Shown in pieces: positions 25,756 through 36,202 of a DNA stretch of 64,000 nt. The stretch lies in contig NZ_JMME01000001.1 in the NCBI RefSeq assembly GCF_000686945.1, positions 186,001-250,000 of the forward strand. Direction: 5' to 3'. Each line of letters begins with the position of its first letter. Positions within the stretch are counted from its first letter, which is position 1. This stretch comes from Selenomonas sp. AE3005 (GTDB lineage: Bacteria; Bacillota; Negativicutes; Selenomonadales; Selenomonadaceae). A program made the position numbers and the translations under genes. The notes beneath the pieces were generated by a model, which saw nothing but the letters and a program-made list of their open reading frames with translations, was not told the origin of the DNA and ran no database searches.

Positions 25756-26301
25756 ATGTTATGTGATGATTGTGGCCGTAAGGAAGCGGTGGTGCACATT
25801 ACCCAGATAGGGGCTGATGGCCGGGTAGAAAAGCACCTGTGTGAATCCTGTGCGGCAGCATATAATGATTTTGTGGGTGTGCAGCAGGATGGCCGCCATG
25901 TATCTGTGGATGATTTCCTGCGCGGAATTTTCGGCAGTGCACAGGGGCAGGAAAATAAGGCCTCTGGTGGCACGGGCGAGCTCAGCTGTCCGCACTGTGG
26001 CATGAGTTACCGTGATTTCCGTCAGACGGGAAAAATCGGCTGTGCGGCTTGCTATGATACTTTCCGCGTTCAGTTGGAACCAATTTTGCGGCGTATTCAT
26101 GGTTCCAGTGTACATCGGGGCAAAATTCCGCATCGCAGCGGCGGCACGCTGGAATTAAAACATACCATTGCCCAGCTGTCACAGCAGTTAAAGGCCTGTG
26201 TAGAGCAGGAGGAATATGAAAAGGCGGCGGAGCTCCGTGATAAGGTGCGGGCTTTGAAACAGGAACTGCAGCAGAAGGAAGGAGGCCAGGACCATGAATG
26301 A
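25756..26301 (+). CDS. mcsA: McsA, zinc-finger activator of McsB
   Basis: 181 residues. Two paired CxxC modules are seen: CDDCGRK with CESC in the first 40 residues, and CPHCG with CAAC near residues 78-98. A C-terminal UVR-type helical motif follows (EEYEKAAELRDKVRALK). McsA activates the arginine kinase McsB and modulates CtsR. The ATG at 25756 is five bases after GGGGGTG. The end overlaps mcsB by eight bases, so they are translationally coupled. Confidence 0.93.
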   Translation: MLCDDCGRKEAVVHITQIGADGRVEKHLCESCAAAYNDFVGVQQDGRHVSVDDFLRGIFGSAQGQENKASGGTGELSCPHCGMSYRDFRQTGKIGCAACYDTFRVQLEPILRRIHGSSVHRGKIPHRSGGTLELKHTIAQLSQQLKACVEQEEYEKAAELRDKVRALKQELQQKEGGQDHE

Positions 26302-27379
26302 GCTGGATACATTGTTACAGGCCAGCAAAGTGGCCTGGCTGACAGCTGAAGGAGACGACAGCGATGTAGTTCTGGCCAGCCGCATTCGCCTGGCCAGAAA
26401 TTTACGGCAGCTGCCCTTTCCCAACCGGGCTGACCTGGCGCAGCTGCAAAAAGCCGATGAGAGCCTGCAGAGTGCCATGCCGTCGGTGGAGACAGCACTC
26501 GGGGAACACATGACACGGGTGGACATGGAAAATATTTCCGGTCTGCAGCGTGAAGTACTGCGGGATAAGCAGCTTATCAGCGACAATCTGCTGAAAAATC
26601 CCCAGCACCGGACGGTATACTGCAATGACAGCCAGAATGTCAGCATTATGGTCAATGAAGATGACCATATACGCATACAGTGCCTGACACCGGGACTTAA
26701 TCTGGAAACGCCCTTGCAGAAGGCTTTTGCCGTGGACGATGCTTTGGAAGGACAGCTCGATATTGCCTTTGATGAAAAGATGGGGTATCTGACAGCCTGT
26801 CCTACCAATATGGGTACAGGTCTCAGAGCCTCGGTGCTCCTGCATTTACCGGGCATGGTTTATACCCGTAATGTCAGCAGTATCATCAATATCTCACCGC
26901 AGCTGGGGCTGGCTGTAAGGCCGTTATTTGGCGACGAAAAAGAACAGCCGGGCTGTCTGTTTCAGATTGCCAACCAGCTGACACTCGGTTACTCGGAACA
27001 GGAACTCATTGATAACCTGCGCGGTGCGGTGACGGAAATCGTCGCGCATGAACGCCGGGCGCGCAAGGCCCTGGCTCTTTACATGAAGGAACGCCTGGAG
27101 GATGAAGTCTGGCGTGCCGTGGGGACATTATCTTATGCCCGGCTGCTGTCGGAGAAAGAAGTGCTGGAACTGGCCTCACGCCTCCGTCTGGGGCTGGACC
27201 TCAAACTCATTCGGGGAATTGCCCCGGAGTGTTATGGTGAGGTGCTTATCAGCGGCCGCAGCAGTTTCCTGCAGAATTTAGCAGAAAATGAAAACCTTAC
27301 AAAAACGGAAATAGACAGATTACGGGCACAGCACGTACGCAAAATTTTGGAAAGGTACCGCCTGCGCCTGGAGGAATAA
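26294..27379 (+). CDS. mcsB: Protein-arginine kinase McsB
   Basis: 361 residues, phosphagen-kinase fold. SRIRLARN (near residue 30), NEDDHIRIQ (near residue 118) and the TACPTNMGTGLRASV loop (near residue 173) are the family's catalytic and nucleotide sites. It phosphorylates arginines on CtsR and on damaged proteins, marking them for ClpC-ClpP. GGAAGGAGG lies before the ATG inside the end of mcsA. clpC starts two bases after the stop. Confidence 0.95.
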   Translation: MNELDTLLQASKVAWLTAEGDDSDVVLASRIRLARNLRQLPFPNRADLAQLQKADESLQSAMPSVETALGEHMTRVDMENISGLQREVLRDKQLISDNLLKNPQHRTVYCNDSQNVSIMVNEDDHIRIQCLTPGLNLETPLQKAFAVDDALEGQLDIAFDEKMGYLTACPTNMGTGLRASVLLHLPGMVYTRNVSSIINISPQLGLAVRPLFGDEKEQPGCLFQIANQLTLGYSEQELIDNLRGAVTEIVAHERRARKALALYMKERLEDEVWRAVGTLSYARLLSEKEVLELASRLRLGLDLKLIRGIAPECYGEVLISGRSSFLQNLAENENLTKTEIDRLRAQHVRKILERYRLRLEE

Positions 27380-27381
27380 CT

Positions 27382-29875
<2,494 letters not shown>

Positions 29876-29886
<11 letters not shown>

Positions 29887-30004
29887 TAAATTACTGCCAC
29901 CGGGAAAAGGACGCTGGCTGGTGAATTTTCTGACCAACTTTTTCTGGGCCATCGTCTGGCTCGGACGCAGCATAATAAGATTCGTGCAAAAGAAATGCAA
30001 ATAG
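29876..30004 (+). CDS. Small hydrophobic protein overlapping the end of clpC (42 aa)
   Basis: A 42-codon frame with AAGGAG seven bases before its ATG, overlapping the clpC stop by 11 bases and ending five bases before a terminator. The product (MSHNKLLPPGKGRW...QKKCK) has one hydrophobic, Trp/Phe-rich segment at about residues 14-35 with basic residues on both sides, so a single-pass membrane or amphipathic peptide is likely. No family is recognised. The ribosome site, overlap and terminator placement argue that it is a real fifth gene of the heat-shock operon. Confidence 0.6.
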
Positions 30005-30008
30005 CAGG

Positions 30009-30048
30009 AGGAGCTATGGCTGCAACAGTCCATAGCTCCTTATTTTTT
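30009..30048 (+). terminator. Terminator of the ctsR-clpC operon
   Basis: AGGAGCTATGG (30009-30019) pairs perfectly with CCATAGCTCCT (30030-30040), followed by TATTTTTT. Confidence 0.92.
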
Positions 30049-30076
30049 GCTTTTCTGGTAGAAAATATGATACAAT
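30047..30076 (+). promoter_or_regulatory. Putative promoter of ftsEX
   Basis: TTGCTT (30047-30052), 18-base spacer, TACAAT (30071-30076), 37 bases before the ftsE start. Confidence 0.55.
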
Positions 30077-30112
30077 AATGATTAGCTTATTTTTATGGGA
30101 GGAAAAATCCTG

Positions 30113-30799
30113 ATGATACAGATGCGTGAGGTCTGTAAGACCTATGATACAGGCGTAGTGGCTTTGAGCCATGTAAACGTGGATATTCAAAAGGGCGAAT
30201 TTGTCTTTGTCGTGGGCCCCAGCGGTGCCGGTAAGTCCACTTTTATCAAGATGCTTTTCCGGGAAGAACTGCCCACCGAGGGCCGTCTGCTGGTGAATGG
30301 TCACGATGTGGTGGAGATGGACCGTTCGGAGGTGCCATATCTGCGCCGTGAGCTGGGGGTAATCTTCCAGGACTACCGCCTGCTGCCGGATAAGACCGTG
30401 TTTGAAAACGTGGCCTTTGCCATGCAGGTAATCGAGGCACCGCGCCGGCTGATGCAGCGCAGTGTCAATTCTGTGCTTGACGTAGTAGGCCTGCGTGATA
30501 AATACAGGAGTTTCCCCTCACAGCTGTCCGGCGGTGAGCAGCAGCGTGTGGCCATTGCCCGGGCTATTGTCAATAATCCGTCCATCGTCATTGCGGACGA
30601 ACCTACCGGTAATCTGGACCCGGAAACCAGCTGGGATATCATGGATATTTTCAAGCGCATCAACAGGGCAGGTACCACTATCGTTATGGCCACCCATGAC
30701 CGCAATATCGTCGATACCATGAAAAAACGGGTAATCGCCATCGAAGATGGCCGCATTGTCCGCGACCAGCAACGGGGAGGCTATGGCTATGAAGCTTAG
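30113..30799 (+). CDS. ftsE: Cell-division ABC ATPase FtsE
   Basis: 228 residues, the usual FtsE length. Walker A is GPSGAGKST, the Q-loop is IFQDYRLL (FtsE-typical DYRLL), the signature is [14 protein letters not shown] and Walker B is [11 protein letters not shown]. With FtsX it forms a division-site complex that switches on periplasmic murein hydrolases. The ATG at 30113 is ten bases after GGGAGG; the ATG at 30095 is inside the ribosome site. It overlaps ftsX by 11 bases. Confidence 0.95.
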   Translation: MIQMREVCKTYDTGVVALSHVNVDIQKGEFVFVVGPSGAGKSTFIKMLFREELPTEGRLLVNGHDVVEMDRSEVPYLRRELGVIFQDYRLLPDKTVFENVAFAMQVIEAPRRLMQRSVNSVLDVVGLRDKYRSFPSQLSGGEQQRVAIARAIVNNPSIVIADEPTGNLDPETSWDIMDIFKRINRAGTTIVMATHDRNIVDTMKKRVIAIEDGRIVRDQQRGGYGYEA

Positions 30800-31676
30800 A
30801 ACAGGTGAATACTTTATTCAGGAGGTTTTCCGCTCCCTGCGCCGCAACAACTGGATGTCATTTGCCTCCATTGGTACGGTGGCTGTGTCGTTATTCGTGC
30901 TGGGGGTATTCCTCATTCTGGTTTTGAATATGAACCGTATGGCCTCCACACTGGAATCACAGGTACAAATCAGCGTTTATCTGGAGGAAGATTTAAGCCG
31001 CCAGCAGCGTATTGATTTGCAGAGCAATATCGAAAAAATGCAGGGCATTGATACGGTGAAATTCGTGGATAAGGACGAGGCCAAAGCGCGCCTGTCCGAG
31101 CGCCTCGGAGACCAGAAATATCTGCTGGAGGCTTTGGGGGACAAAAATCCGCTGCCTGACGCCTTTGAGCTGACGGTAGCCCAGCCGGATATGGTGGAAA
31201 CGGCGGCTAAGGCCATTGAGCGTATGGACGGGGTAGAGTCGGCCAAATATGGTCAGGACGTGGTGGAACACCTCTTTGACATCACCCGGCTCATGCGTAT
31301 TTTCGGTCTGGTGCTGATGCTGCTGCTCGCCGGCGCTACGATTTTTATCATTTCCAATACCATCCGCCTGACGGTGTTTGCCCGGCGGAAGGAAATTGCC
31401 ATTATGAAATATGTAGGCGCTACGGACTGGTTTATCCGTTGGCCGTTCCTGATGGAAGGCATTGTACTGGGCTGTATCGGCGGAATTTTGTCGGCTATAG
31501 CGCTGCGCAGTTTCTACGCGGCTATGGCTGCCAAGATTTACAGCACTTTGGCCTTTTTCCCGCTTATGCCCCAGTATCCCTTTATGAACTATGTGACAGT
31601 CGCCATTATTCTGTCGGGCATGGTTATCGGGGCCATCGGTTCGGCCTTCTCCTTGAAACGTTTCCTTGAGGTGTAA
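30789..31676 (+). CDS. ftsX: Cell-division membrane protein FtsX
   Basis: 295 residues. There is a cytosolic start ([20 protein letters not shown]), a first membrane helix, an extracytoplasmic loop of about 120 residues, and three C-terminal helices with ARRKEIAIMKYVGAT between the second and third, as in FtsX. The loop is the region that contacts the murein hydrolase partner. The ATG at 30789 has GGGGAGG eight bases upstream. The putative partner gene begins two bases after the stop. Confidence 0.93.
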   Translation: MKLRTGEYFIQEVFRSLRRNNWMSFASIGTVAVSLFVLGVFLILVLNMNRMASTLESQVQISVYLEEDLSRQQRIDLQSNIEKMQGIDTVKFVDKDEAKARLSERLGDQKYLLEALGDKNPLPDAFELTVAQPDMVETAAKAIERMDGVESAKYGQDVVEHLFDITRLMRIFGLVLMLLLAGATIFIISNTIRLTVFARRKEIAIMKYVGATDWFIRWPFLMEGIVLGCIGGILSAIALRSFYAAMAAKIYSTLAFFPLMPQYPFMNYVTVAIILSGMVIGAIGSAFSLKRFLEV

Positions 31677-31678
31677 TT

Positions 31679-32797
31679 ATGGAAAAATGGCAAAAAGTTA
31701 CGGCGGCTGCTGTTCTGGCTGCTTTTTCCACGTCTACTGCGGCGTATGCCGCTTTAGAAGATGACAAGGCCAGCTACGACAAGCAGGCCGAGGATAAACG
31801 GGCGGAAAGCGATGCCCTGCAATCCAAGATAGAATCCTTATCCGAGGAAAAACGCGCCATCGATGAAGAGGCTGATGCGGCGATTGCAGAGCATAAATCC
31901 CTGCGCGCCGCGCTGGATGAAACCCTGCAGCGTCTGGAACAGAATGAAACGCGCCTTAAGGAAGTTGAGGCTGATTATCAGAAAAAGAGTGATAAACTGG
32001 GCAAGCGTGTCCGGGATATCTATGTCAATGGTCAGATTTCCTATTTGGACGTACTGTTCGGTGCTAAGGACTTTTCCGATTTGATGACACGCATGGACCT
32101 GCTGAAAAAAGTCATTAAGCAGGATTATGATTTAGTGCATTTGGTGCTGAACGAGAAAACAGAAATCGAAACGACGAAAAAGAAACTCGAAAAGGATAAG
32201 GAAACCAGGGCTGAACAGGAATTAAAAGCCCGGCGGGCTCGTGAGTCGATGGAGGAGAAGGTTCGCAAGCGTCAGGCTATCATCGACCAGATGAAGAATG
32301 ATAAAGCCACCGTTGACAGACAGTACGATGAACTCATGGCGGCCTCCAAACAGATAGAGGAAATGCTCCGGCGCAGCAGTATGGCTAACATGCCGGCGTC
32401 TGCCGGCGGCGGCAATGGCTCCATGATTTGGCCGGTGGGCGGTACGATTACCTCCGAATACGGCTGGCGCGTTCACCCGATTACCGGTACGCAGAAGTAT
32501 CATAGCGGTATCGATATCGGTGCTGATTACGGTGTGCCCATAGCGGCGGCCGCCTCCGGGACGGTAGAATATGCCGGCTGGATTTCCGGCTATGGCAATA
32601 CCATCATCATCAATCATGGCGGCGGTATTACCACCCTGTATGGGCACAATCAGTCTCTGGCCGCATCCGTAGGCCAGCAGGTCAGTCAGGGAGAAACCAT
32701 TGCTTACTGCGGCTCCACGGGCAACTCCACCGGTCCGCATTGTCACTTCGAAGTGCGGCAAAATGGTGAACCGGTAAGCCCGTATGGTTATCTCTAA
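31679..32797 (+). CDS. Murein hydrolase with coiled coil and LytM/M23 domain (EnvC/CwlO-like FtsEX partner)
   Basis: 372 residues: signal peptide (cleavage near AAYA/ALED), a long coiled coil at about 25-235, then an M23 domain. The zinc ligands are all present: HSGIDIGADYG (His and Asp) and HCHFEV near the end. In E. coli EnvC the LytM site is degenerate and only activates amidases; here the intact site suggests a true endopeptidase, as in Gram-positive FtsEX partners. Position right after ftsX supports control by FtsEX. Exported to the periplasm. Confidence 0.9.
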   Translation: MEKWQKVTAAAVLAAFSTSTAAYAALEDDKASYDKQAEDKRAESDALQSKIESLSEEKRAIDEEADAAIAEHKSLRAALDETLQRLEQNETRLKEVEADYQKKSDKLGKRVRDIYVNGQISYLDVLFGAKDFSDLMTRMDLLKKVIKQDYDLVHLVLNEKTEIETTKKKLEKDKETRAEQELKARRARESMEEKVRKRQAIIDQMKNDKATVDRQYDELMAASKQIEEMLRRSSMANMPASAGGGNGSMIWPVGGTITSEYGWRVHPITGTQKYHSGIDIGADYGVPIAAAASGTVEYAGWISGYGNTIIINHGGGITTLYGHNQSLAASVGQQVSQGETIAYCGSTGNSTGPHCHFEVRQNGEPVSPYGYL

Positions 32798-32812
32798 ACA
32801 GAGGTGAAATTG

Positions 32813-33964
32813 TTGAGTAAGAAAAAGATATGCCTGATAATCGTCCTGACGGCGCTGATTTCCAGCTTTTTGACCGTTGCGGCGCTGGTGAATCTCGCAG
32901 GTCTGGGCAAGGAAAGTGCCGGTGATTTACTGCGGTTCTTCGGGGTTAAACGCATGATTGAATCCCGTTATGTGAATGAGGTAAATTCCACCAGTCTTAT
33001 TGACGGGGCGATAAACGGCATGGTGCAGTCCCTCGGCGACCCGCATTCAATTTATATGAAATCCTCCATGTATAAGACGTTGAAGGAACATACGGCCGGC
33101 GCTTTTGGCGGTATCGGTGTCACCATGGGCTTTAAGGACGATAAAGTCACCATCATATCGGTACTGGAGGGCACTCCGGGAGAACGGTCCGGGCTGAAAG
33201 CCGGTGATGAAATCCTGACTGTTGACGGTACGCCGGTGACGGAGTATCAAAGCGAGGAAGTGGCCATGCATATTCGCGGTGAGGCCGGAACCAAGGTCAA
33301 ACTGATGATTCACCGCGAGGGCAGTGAGGACACGGAATATACCCTGGAACGGGATATCATCAAGGTGCCGTCTGTCAAGGGCAAAATGCTGGAAGGCTCC
33401 AAGATGGGCTATATCCGGATTGCGTCTTTTGGCGAAAACACCGGTGAGGAATTTAAGTCTGAATACGCTGCGCTGGAAAAGGCCGGCATGCAGGGGCTGA
33501 TTGTTGACCTGCGGCAAAATCCCGGCGGCCTAATCACGAGCTGTGTAGAGGTAGCTGATATGCTCGTGCCCAAGGGCAATATTGTTTCCGTGGTGCAGCG
33601 GGATGGCAGCAGGGAAGAATATGATTCTTCGCTGGAAAAGGCTAAATATCCTTTGGTGGTGCTTATTGACGGTAATAGTGCCAGCGCGTCGGAAATTTTA
33701 GCCGGGGCCTTGCAGGATAGGGAGGCGGCCACCCTGGTGGGCACTAAATCCTATGGCAAAGGTTCCGTACAGGTCGTGGTGCCGCTTTTCCATGACGATG
33801 GCCTGAAACTGACCATTGCCAAGTATTACACACCCAACGGCCGTTGTATTGACGGTGTCGGCATTGAGCCGGATGTCACGGTGAATTTTACTGAGGACAG
33901 CCGGGAGGATACGCAGCTAAACATGGCAAAAGAAGTTTTGCAGGGAAAAATGTCCCAGCTGTAG
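32813..33964 (+). CDS. C-terminal processing protease (CtpA family, S41)
   Basis: 383 residues: N-terminal signal anchor (about 5-25), a PDZ domain at about 95-170 with GERSGLKAGDEILTVDG, then the S41 catalytic domain. The nucleophile is in GNSASASEIL (near residue 288) and the general-base lysine in SYGKGSVQ (near residue 315), so the Ser/Lys dyad is complete. A TTG at 32813 is taken as the start because GAGGTG is six bases upstream; a GTG at 32804 is the alternative. It follows the M23 gene by 15 bases and may process envelope or division proteins. Confidence 0.9.
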   Translation: MSKKKICLIIVLTALISSFLTVAALVNLAGLGKESAGDLLRFFGVKRMIESRYVNEVNSTSLIDGAINGMVQSLGDPHSIYMKSSMYKTLKEHTAGAFGGIGVTMGFKDDKVTIISVLEGTPGERSGLKAGDEILTVDGTPVTEYQSEEVAMHIRGEAGTKVKLMIHREGSEDTEYTLERDIIKVPSVKGKMLEGSKMGYIRIASFGENTGEEFKSEYAALEKAGMQGLIVDLRQNPGGLITSCVEVADMLVPKGNIVSVVQRDGSREEYDSSLEKAKYPLVVLIDGNSASASEILAGALQDREAATLVGTKSYGKGSVQVVVPLFHDDGLKLTIAKYYTPNGRCIDGVGIEPDVTVNFTEDSREDTQLNMAKEVLQGKMSQL

Positions 33965-33973
33965 GTAACAGGT

Positions 33974-34008
33974 TGTAACCGCGTGCACAGGAAGGGCAGG
34001 CGGTTACA
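33974..34008 (+). other. Hairpin between ctpA and the GGDEF gene
   Basis: TGTAACCGC (33974-33982) and GCGGTTACA (34000-34008) form a perfect 9-bp stem with a 17-base loop. No T run follows, so it may be a weak or factor-dependent end, or part of the leader of the next gene. Confidence 0.5.
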
Positions 34009-34029
34009 TGTATTGGGGAGTTTTGGGTT

Positions 34030-36048
34030 ATGTTTCGTTCTATCAAGATGCAGATACTCGCGCTGTGTCTGACATCGATGTTTGTACTGGCTGTGTGCAT
34101 GGGTACAGTCAGCGTTTTATCCATTGACCGGCTGACGGTGGATAGTGAAGCGCAGAATATGAACCGGGTGGCGGAAAACCAGCGGGAGCTTATCAATGTC
34201 GAACTTATACAGGCTGAAGATGTGACCAATTTCGTGGCCCGCGACATTGAACGCCGTATAGGCAGTCCGGAGGATTTACGCAGTAAAACTGTCAGGCAGA
34301 ACGTGGCAGCCGATGTAAATCATTCTTTTCAAAATGCCGTAAGCAATGTGGATTTTATCTGCTCATATTATATATACTATGTTGAGTCGCTGGCCGGCAC
34401 CGATGACAATCTGTGGCGCGTCCGTCCGTATAATAAGACGGAGTTTGAACCGCGTAAAATAACACCGATATCGTCATTTGCCCATGATGATGTCAAACAT
34501 ACCAGCTGGTATACGCTGCCGGTCAAAAACGGCAAACCTGTCTGGGTGCCGCCGTATTACTCAGAAGTTCAAGAACGCTATATGCTTTCCTATGTCGTGC
34601 CTATTTTTAAGGGAGATACCTTAGTAGCTGTGGTGGGGGTGGATATTGACTTCCAGCAGTTCCTGAACCGTATCGAAAAGGTGCCTGAGTATGCCTCCGG
34701 CAAGGCCTTCTGTACTGATTTGACGGGTAAGATACATTACACGGCTGACAATCCCGAAGGCATAGAGGCCAGCCGCAACGGTCAGCTGCTGCAGCAGGCG
34801 AATAAGTTTTTTGTCGCCCCGCGCAATCGCAGTGACCAGCTGGTACGTTATCAGTGGAATGGCGTGGAATATGATACAACAGCGGTGAACCTGCGTAATG
34901 GTCTGGCGCTGATGGTACTGGCACCGGTACAGGAAATCCATTTCATGTCATTTCTGCGGATAATCCAGCTCGTGGTAGTGTTCATCATCATGGTGCTGCT
35001 GTTCTCCTTGGTTAGTATCGCCATGACCAGGCGGATGACCAGACGTCTGCAGGATTTGACTGCCGTGGCTAATGATATCGCTGCCGGCAATCTCGATGTT
35101 GATGTACCGTCAGGCGGCCATGATGAAATCGGTGATTTAAGCCGGGCACTTGGACGGACGACCAGTGAACTAAAAAAATCCATGGATAAAATGGAACGCA
35201 TGACCTATTATGACTCCCTGACAGGTCTGCTGAACCGCCTTGGCCTCGATGAGGCCCTGCGGAAGTGGTGGGACAGGTCACGTCAGGCCGTGCTGATAAC
35301 CATGGACATCGATGATTTTAAGCTGATAAATGACCTGTACGGTCATGATGCCGGTGATGTGGCCCTGCAGCGCATGGCCGAAATGCTGCAGTCCTTCTTT
35401 GGCAGCAACAGTATTGTGGCCCGCAATGGCGGTGATGAGTTCGTCGTGGTCATGCAGAATATTGCGCTCGAGGACGCTTGGCCCCGTATACAGGAATTTG
35501 GTATGATGGCCAAGAATTATACGGTGGGCGGCCAAAATTACAGCTTTACTACTTCGGCCGGTTTTTCCGCTTATCCGCAGATGGCCGAAAGTCTGGGGGA
35601 TTTGTTCCGTCAGTCTGACGAGGCCCTGTACGCCGTGAAACTAAAAGGCAAAAATAACTGCGGCGTCTATGATGAATCCCTGGCTAATCAGGACAGGAGC
35701 CAGCTGGGATTCAACCTGCGGATTGTCAGCAAGAACCTGCCGGCCGCGCTGTGCATTTACCGGCTGGATAAGGATAACACCCTGCTGTATGCCAATGATA
35801 TGTTCCTGACCTATGCAGATTGTGCGAATATGAACGAGCTGCAGAAACATATTCATGGTTCGGTACTGAAACTGCTGCCGGCGGAAGAGGTGGAATCCTT
35901 CCATCAGGACGTAGATGAGGCACAGGTTTACCATTATCATCTCTGTTCCTGTCAGGGACGGCGGCTAAAAGTGTCAGTGCGGCGCCGTATCGTCAAACAT
36001 CCGCTTTACGGGCAGATTTGTTACAGCATTATGACGGAAGAAAAATAA
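34030..36048 (+). CDS. Membrane diguanylate cyclase with Cache sensor, HAMP, GGDEF and C-terminal PAS-like region
   Basis: 672 residues. A first membrane helix at about 8-28, a periplasmic double-Cache-like sensor to about 310, a second helix at about 312-335, HAMP to about 385, then GGDEF with the exact motif NGGDEF near residue 466. The RxxD product-inhibition site five residues before the motif is absent (GSNS in its place). About 120 residues follow the GGDEF domain and contain a PAS-like stretch (ALCIYRLDKDNTLLYANDMF). It should make c-di-GMP in response to an extracytoplasmic signal. AAGGGC-type site; the ATG is preceded by GGGGAG. Confidence 0.88.
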   Translation: MFRSIKMQILALCLTSMFVLAVCMGTVSVLSIDRLTVDSEAQNMNRVAENQRELINVELIQAEDVTNFVARDIERRIGSPEDLRSKTVRQNVAADVNHSFQNAVSNVDFICSYYIYYVESLAGTDDNLWRVRPYNKTEFEPRKITPISSFAHDDVKHTSWYTLPVKNGKPVWVPPYYSEVQERYMLSYVVPIFKGDTLVAVVGVDIDFQQFLNRIEKVPEYASGKAFCTDLTGKIHYTADNPEGIEASRNGQLLQQANKFFVAPRNRSDQLVRYQWNGVEYDTTAVNLRNGLALMVLAPVQEIHFMSFLRIIQLVVVFIIMVLLFSLVSIAMTRRMTRRLQDLTAVANDIAAGNLDVDVPSGGHDEIGDLSRALGRTTSELKKSMDKMERMTYYDSLTGLLNRLGLDEALRKWWDRSRQAVLITMDIDDFKLINDLYGHDAGDVALQRMAEMLQSFFGSNSIVARNGGDEFVVVMQNIALEDAWPRIQEFGMMAKNYTVGGQNYSFTTSAGFSAYPQMAESLGDLFRQSDEALYAVKLKGKNNCGVYDESLANQDRSQLGFNLRIVSKNLPAALCIYRLDKDNTLLYANDMFLTYADCANMNELQKHIHGSVLKLLPAEEVESFHQDVDEAQVYHYHLCSCQGRRLKVSVRRRIVKHPLYGQICYSIMTEEK

Positions 36049-36057
36049 AAATAGGGG

Positions 36058-36086
36058 TTTACAGCTTAACATAAATATGCTAAACT
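36058..36086 (+). promoter_or_regulatory. Putative promoter of the glutamine synthetase gene
   Basis: TTTACA (36058-36063), 17-base spacer, TAAACT (36081-36086). Confidence 0.5.
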
Positions 36087-36117
36087 TCTACATGTAGTTG
36101 AATAACAAATGGCAATG

Positions 36118-36174
36118 GAGCCATGCAGAGTTACTATCCCTGTGGGGATTGGTATCTTTGCATGGCTTATTTTA
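36118..36174 (+). terminator. Leader hairpin upstream of glnA (terminator or attenuator)
   Basis: AGCCATGCAGAG and CTTTGCATGGCT form the base of a stem of about 20 pairs (with mismatches) that ends TATTTTAATG. It lies between the putative promoter and the glutamine synthetase start, so it would be transcribed as a leader. It could end upstream transcription or act as an attenuator. Confidence 0.5.
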
Positions 36175-36202
36175 ATGTGATTATGTAAAGGGTGGTATGA
36201 AG

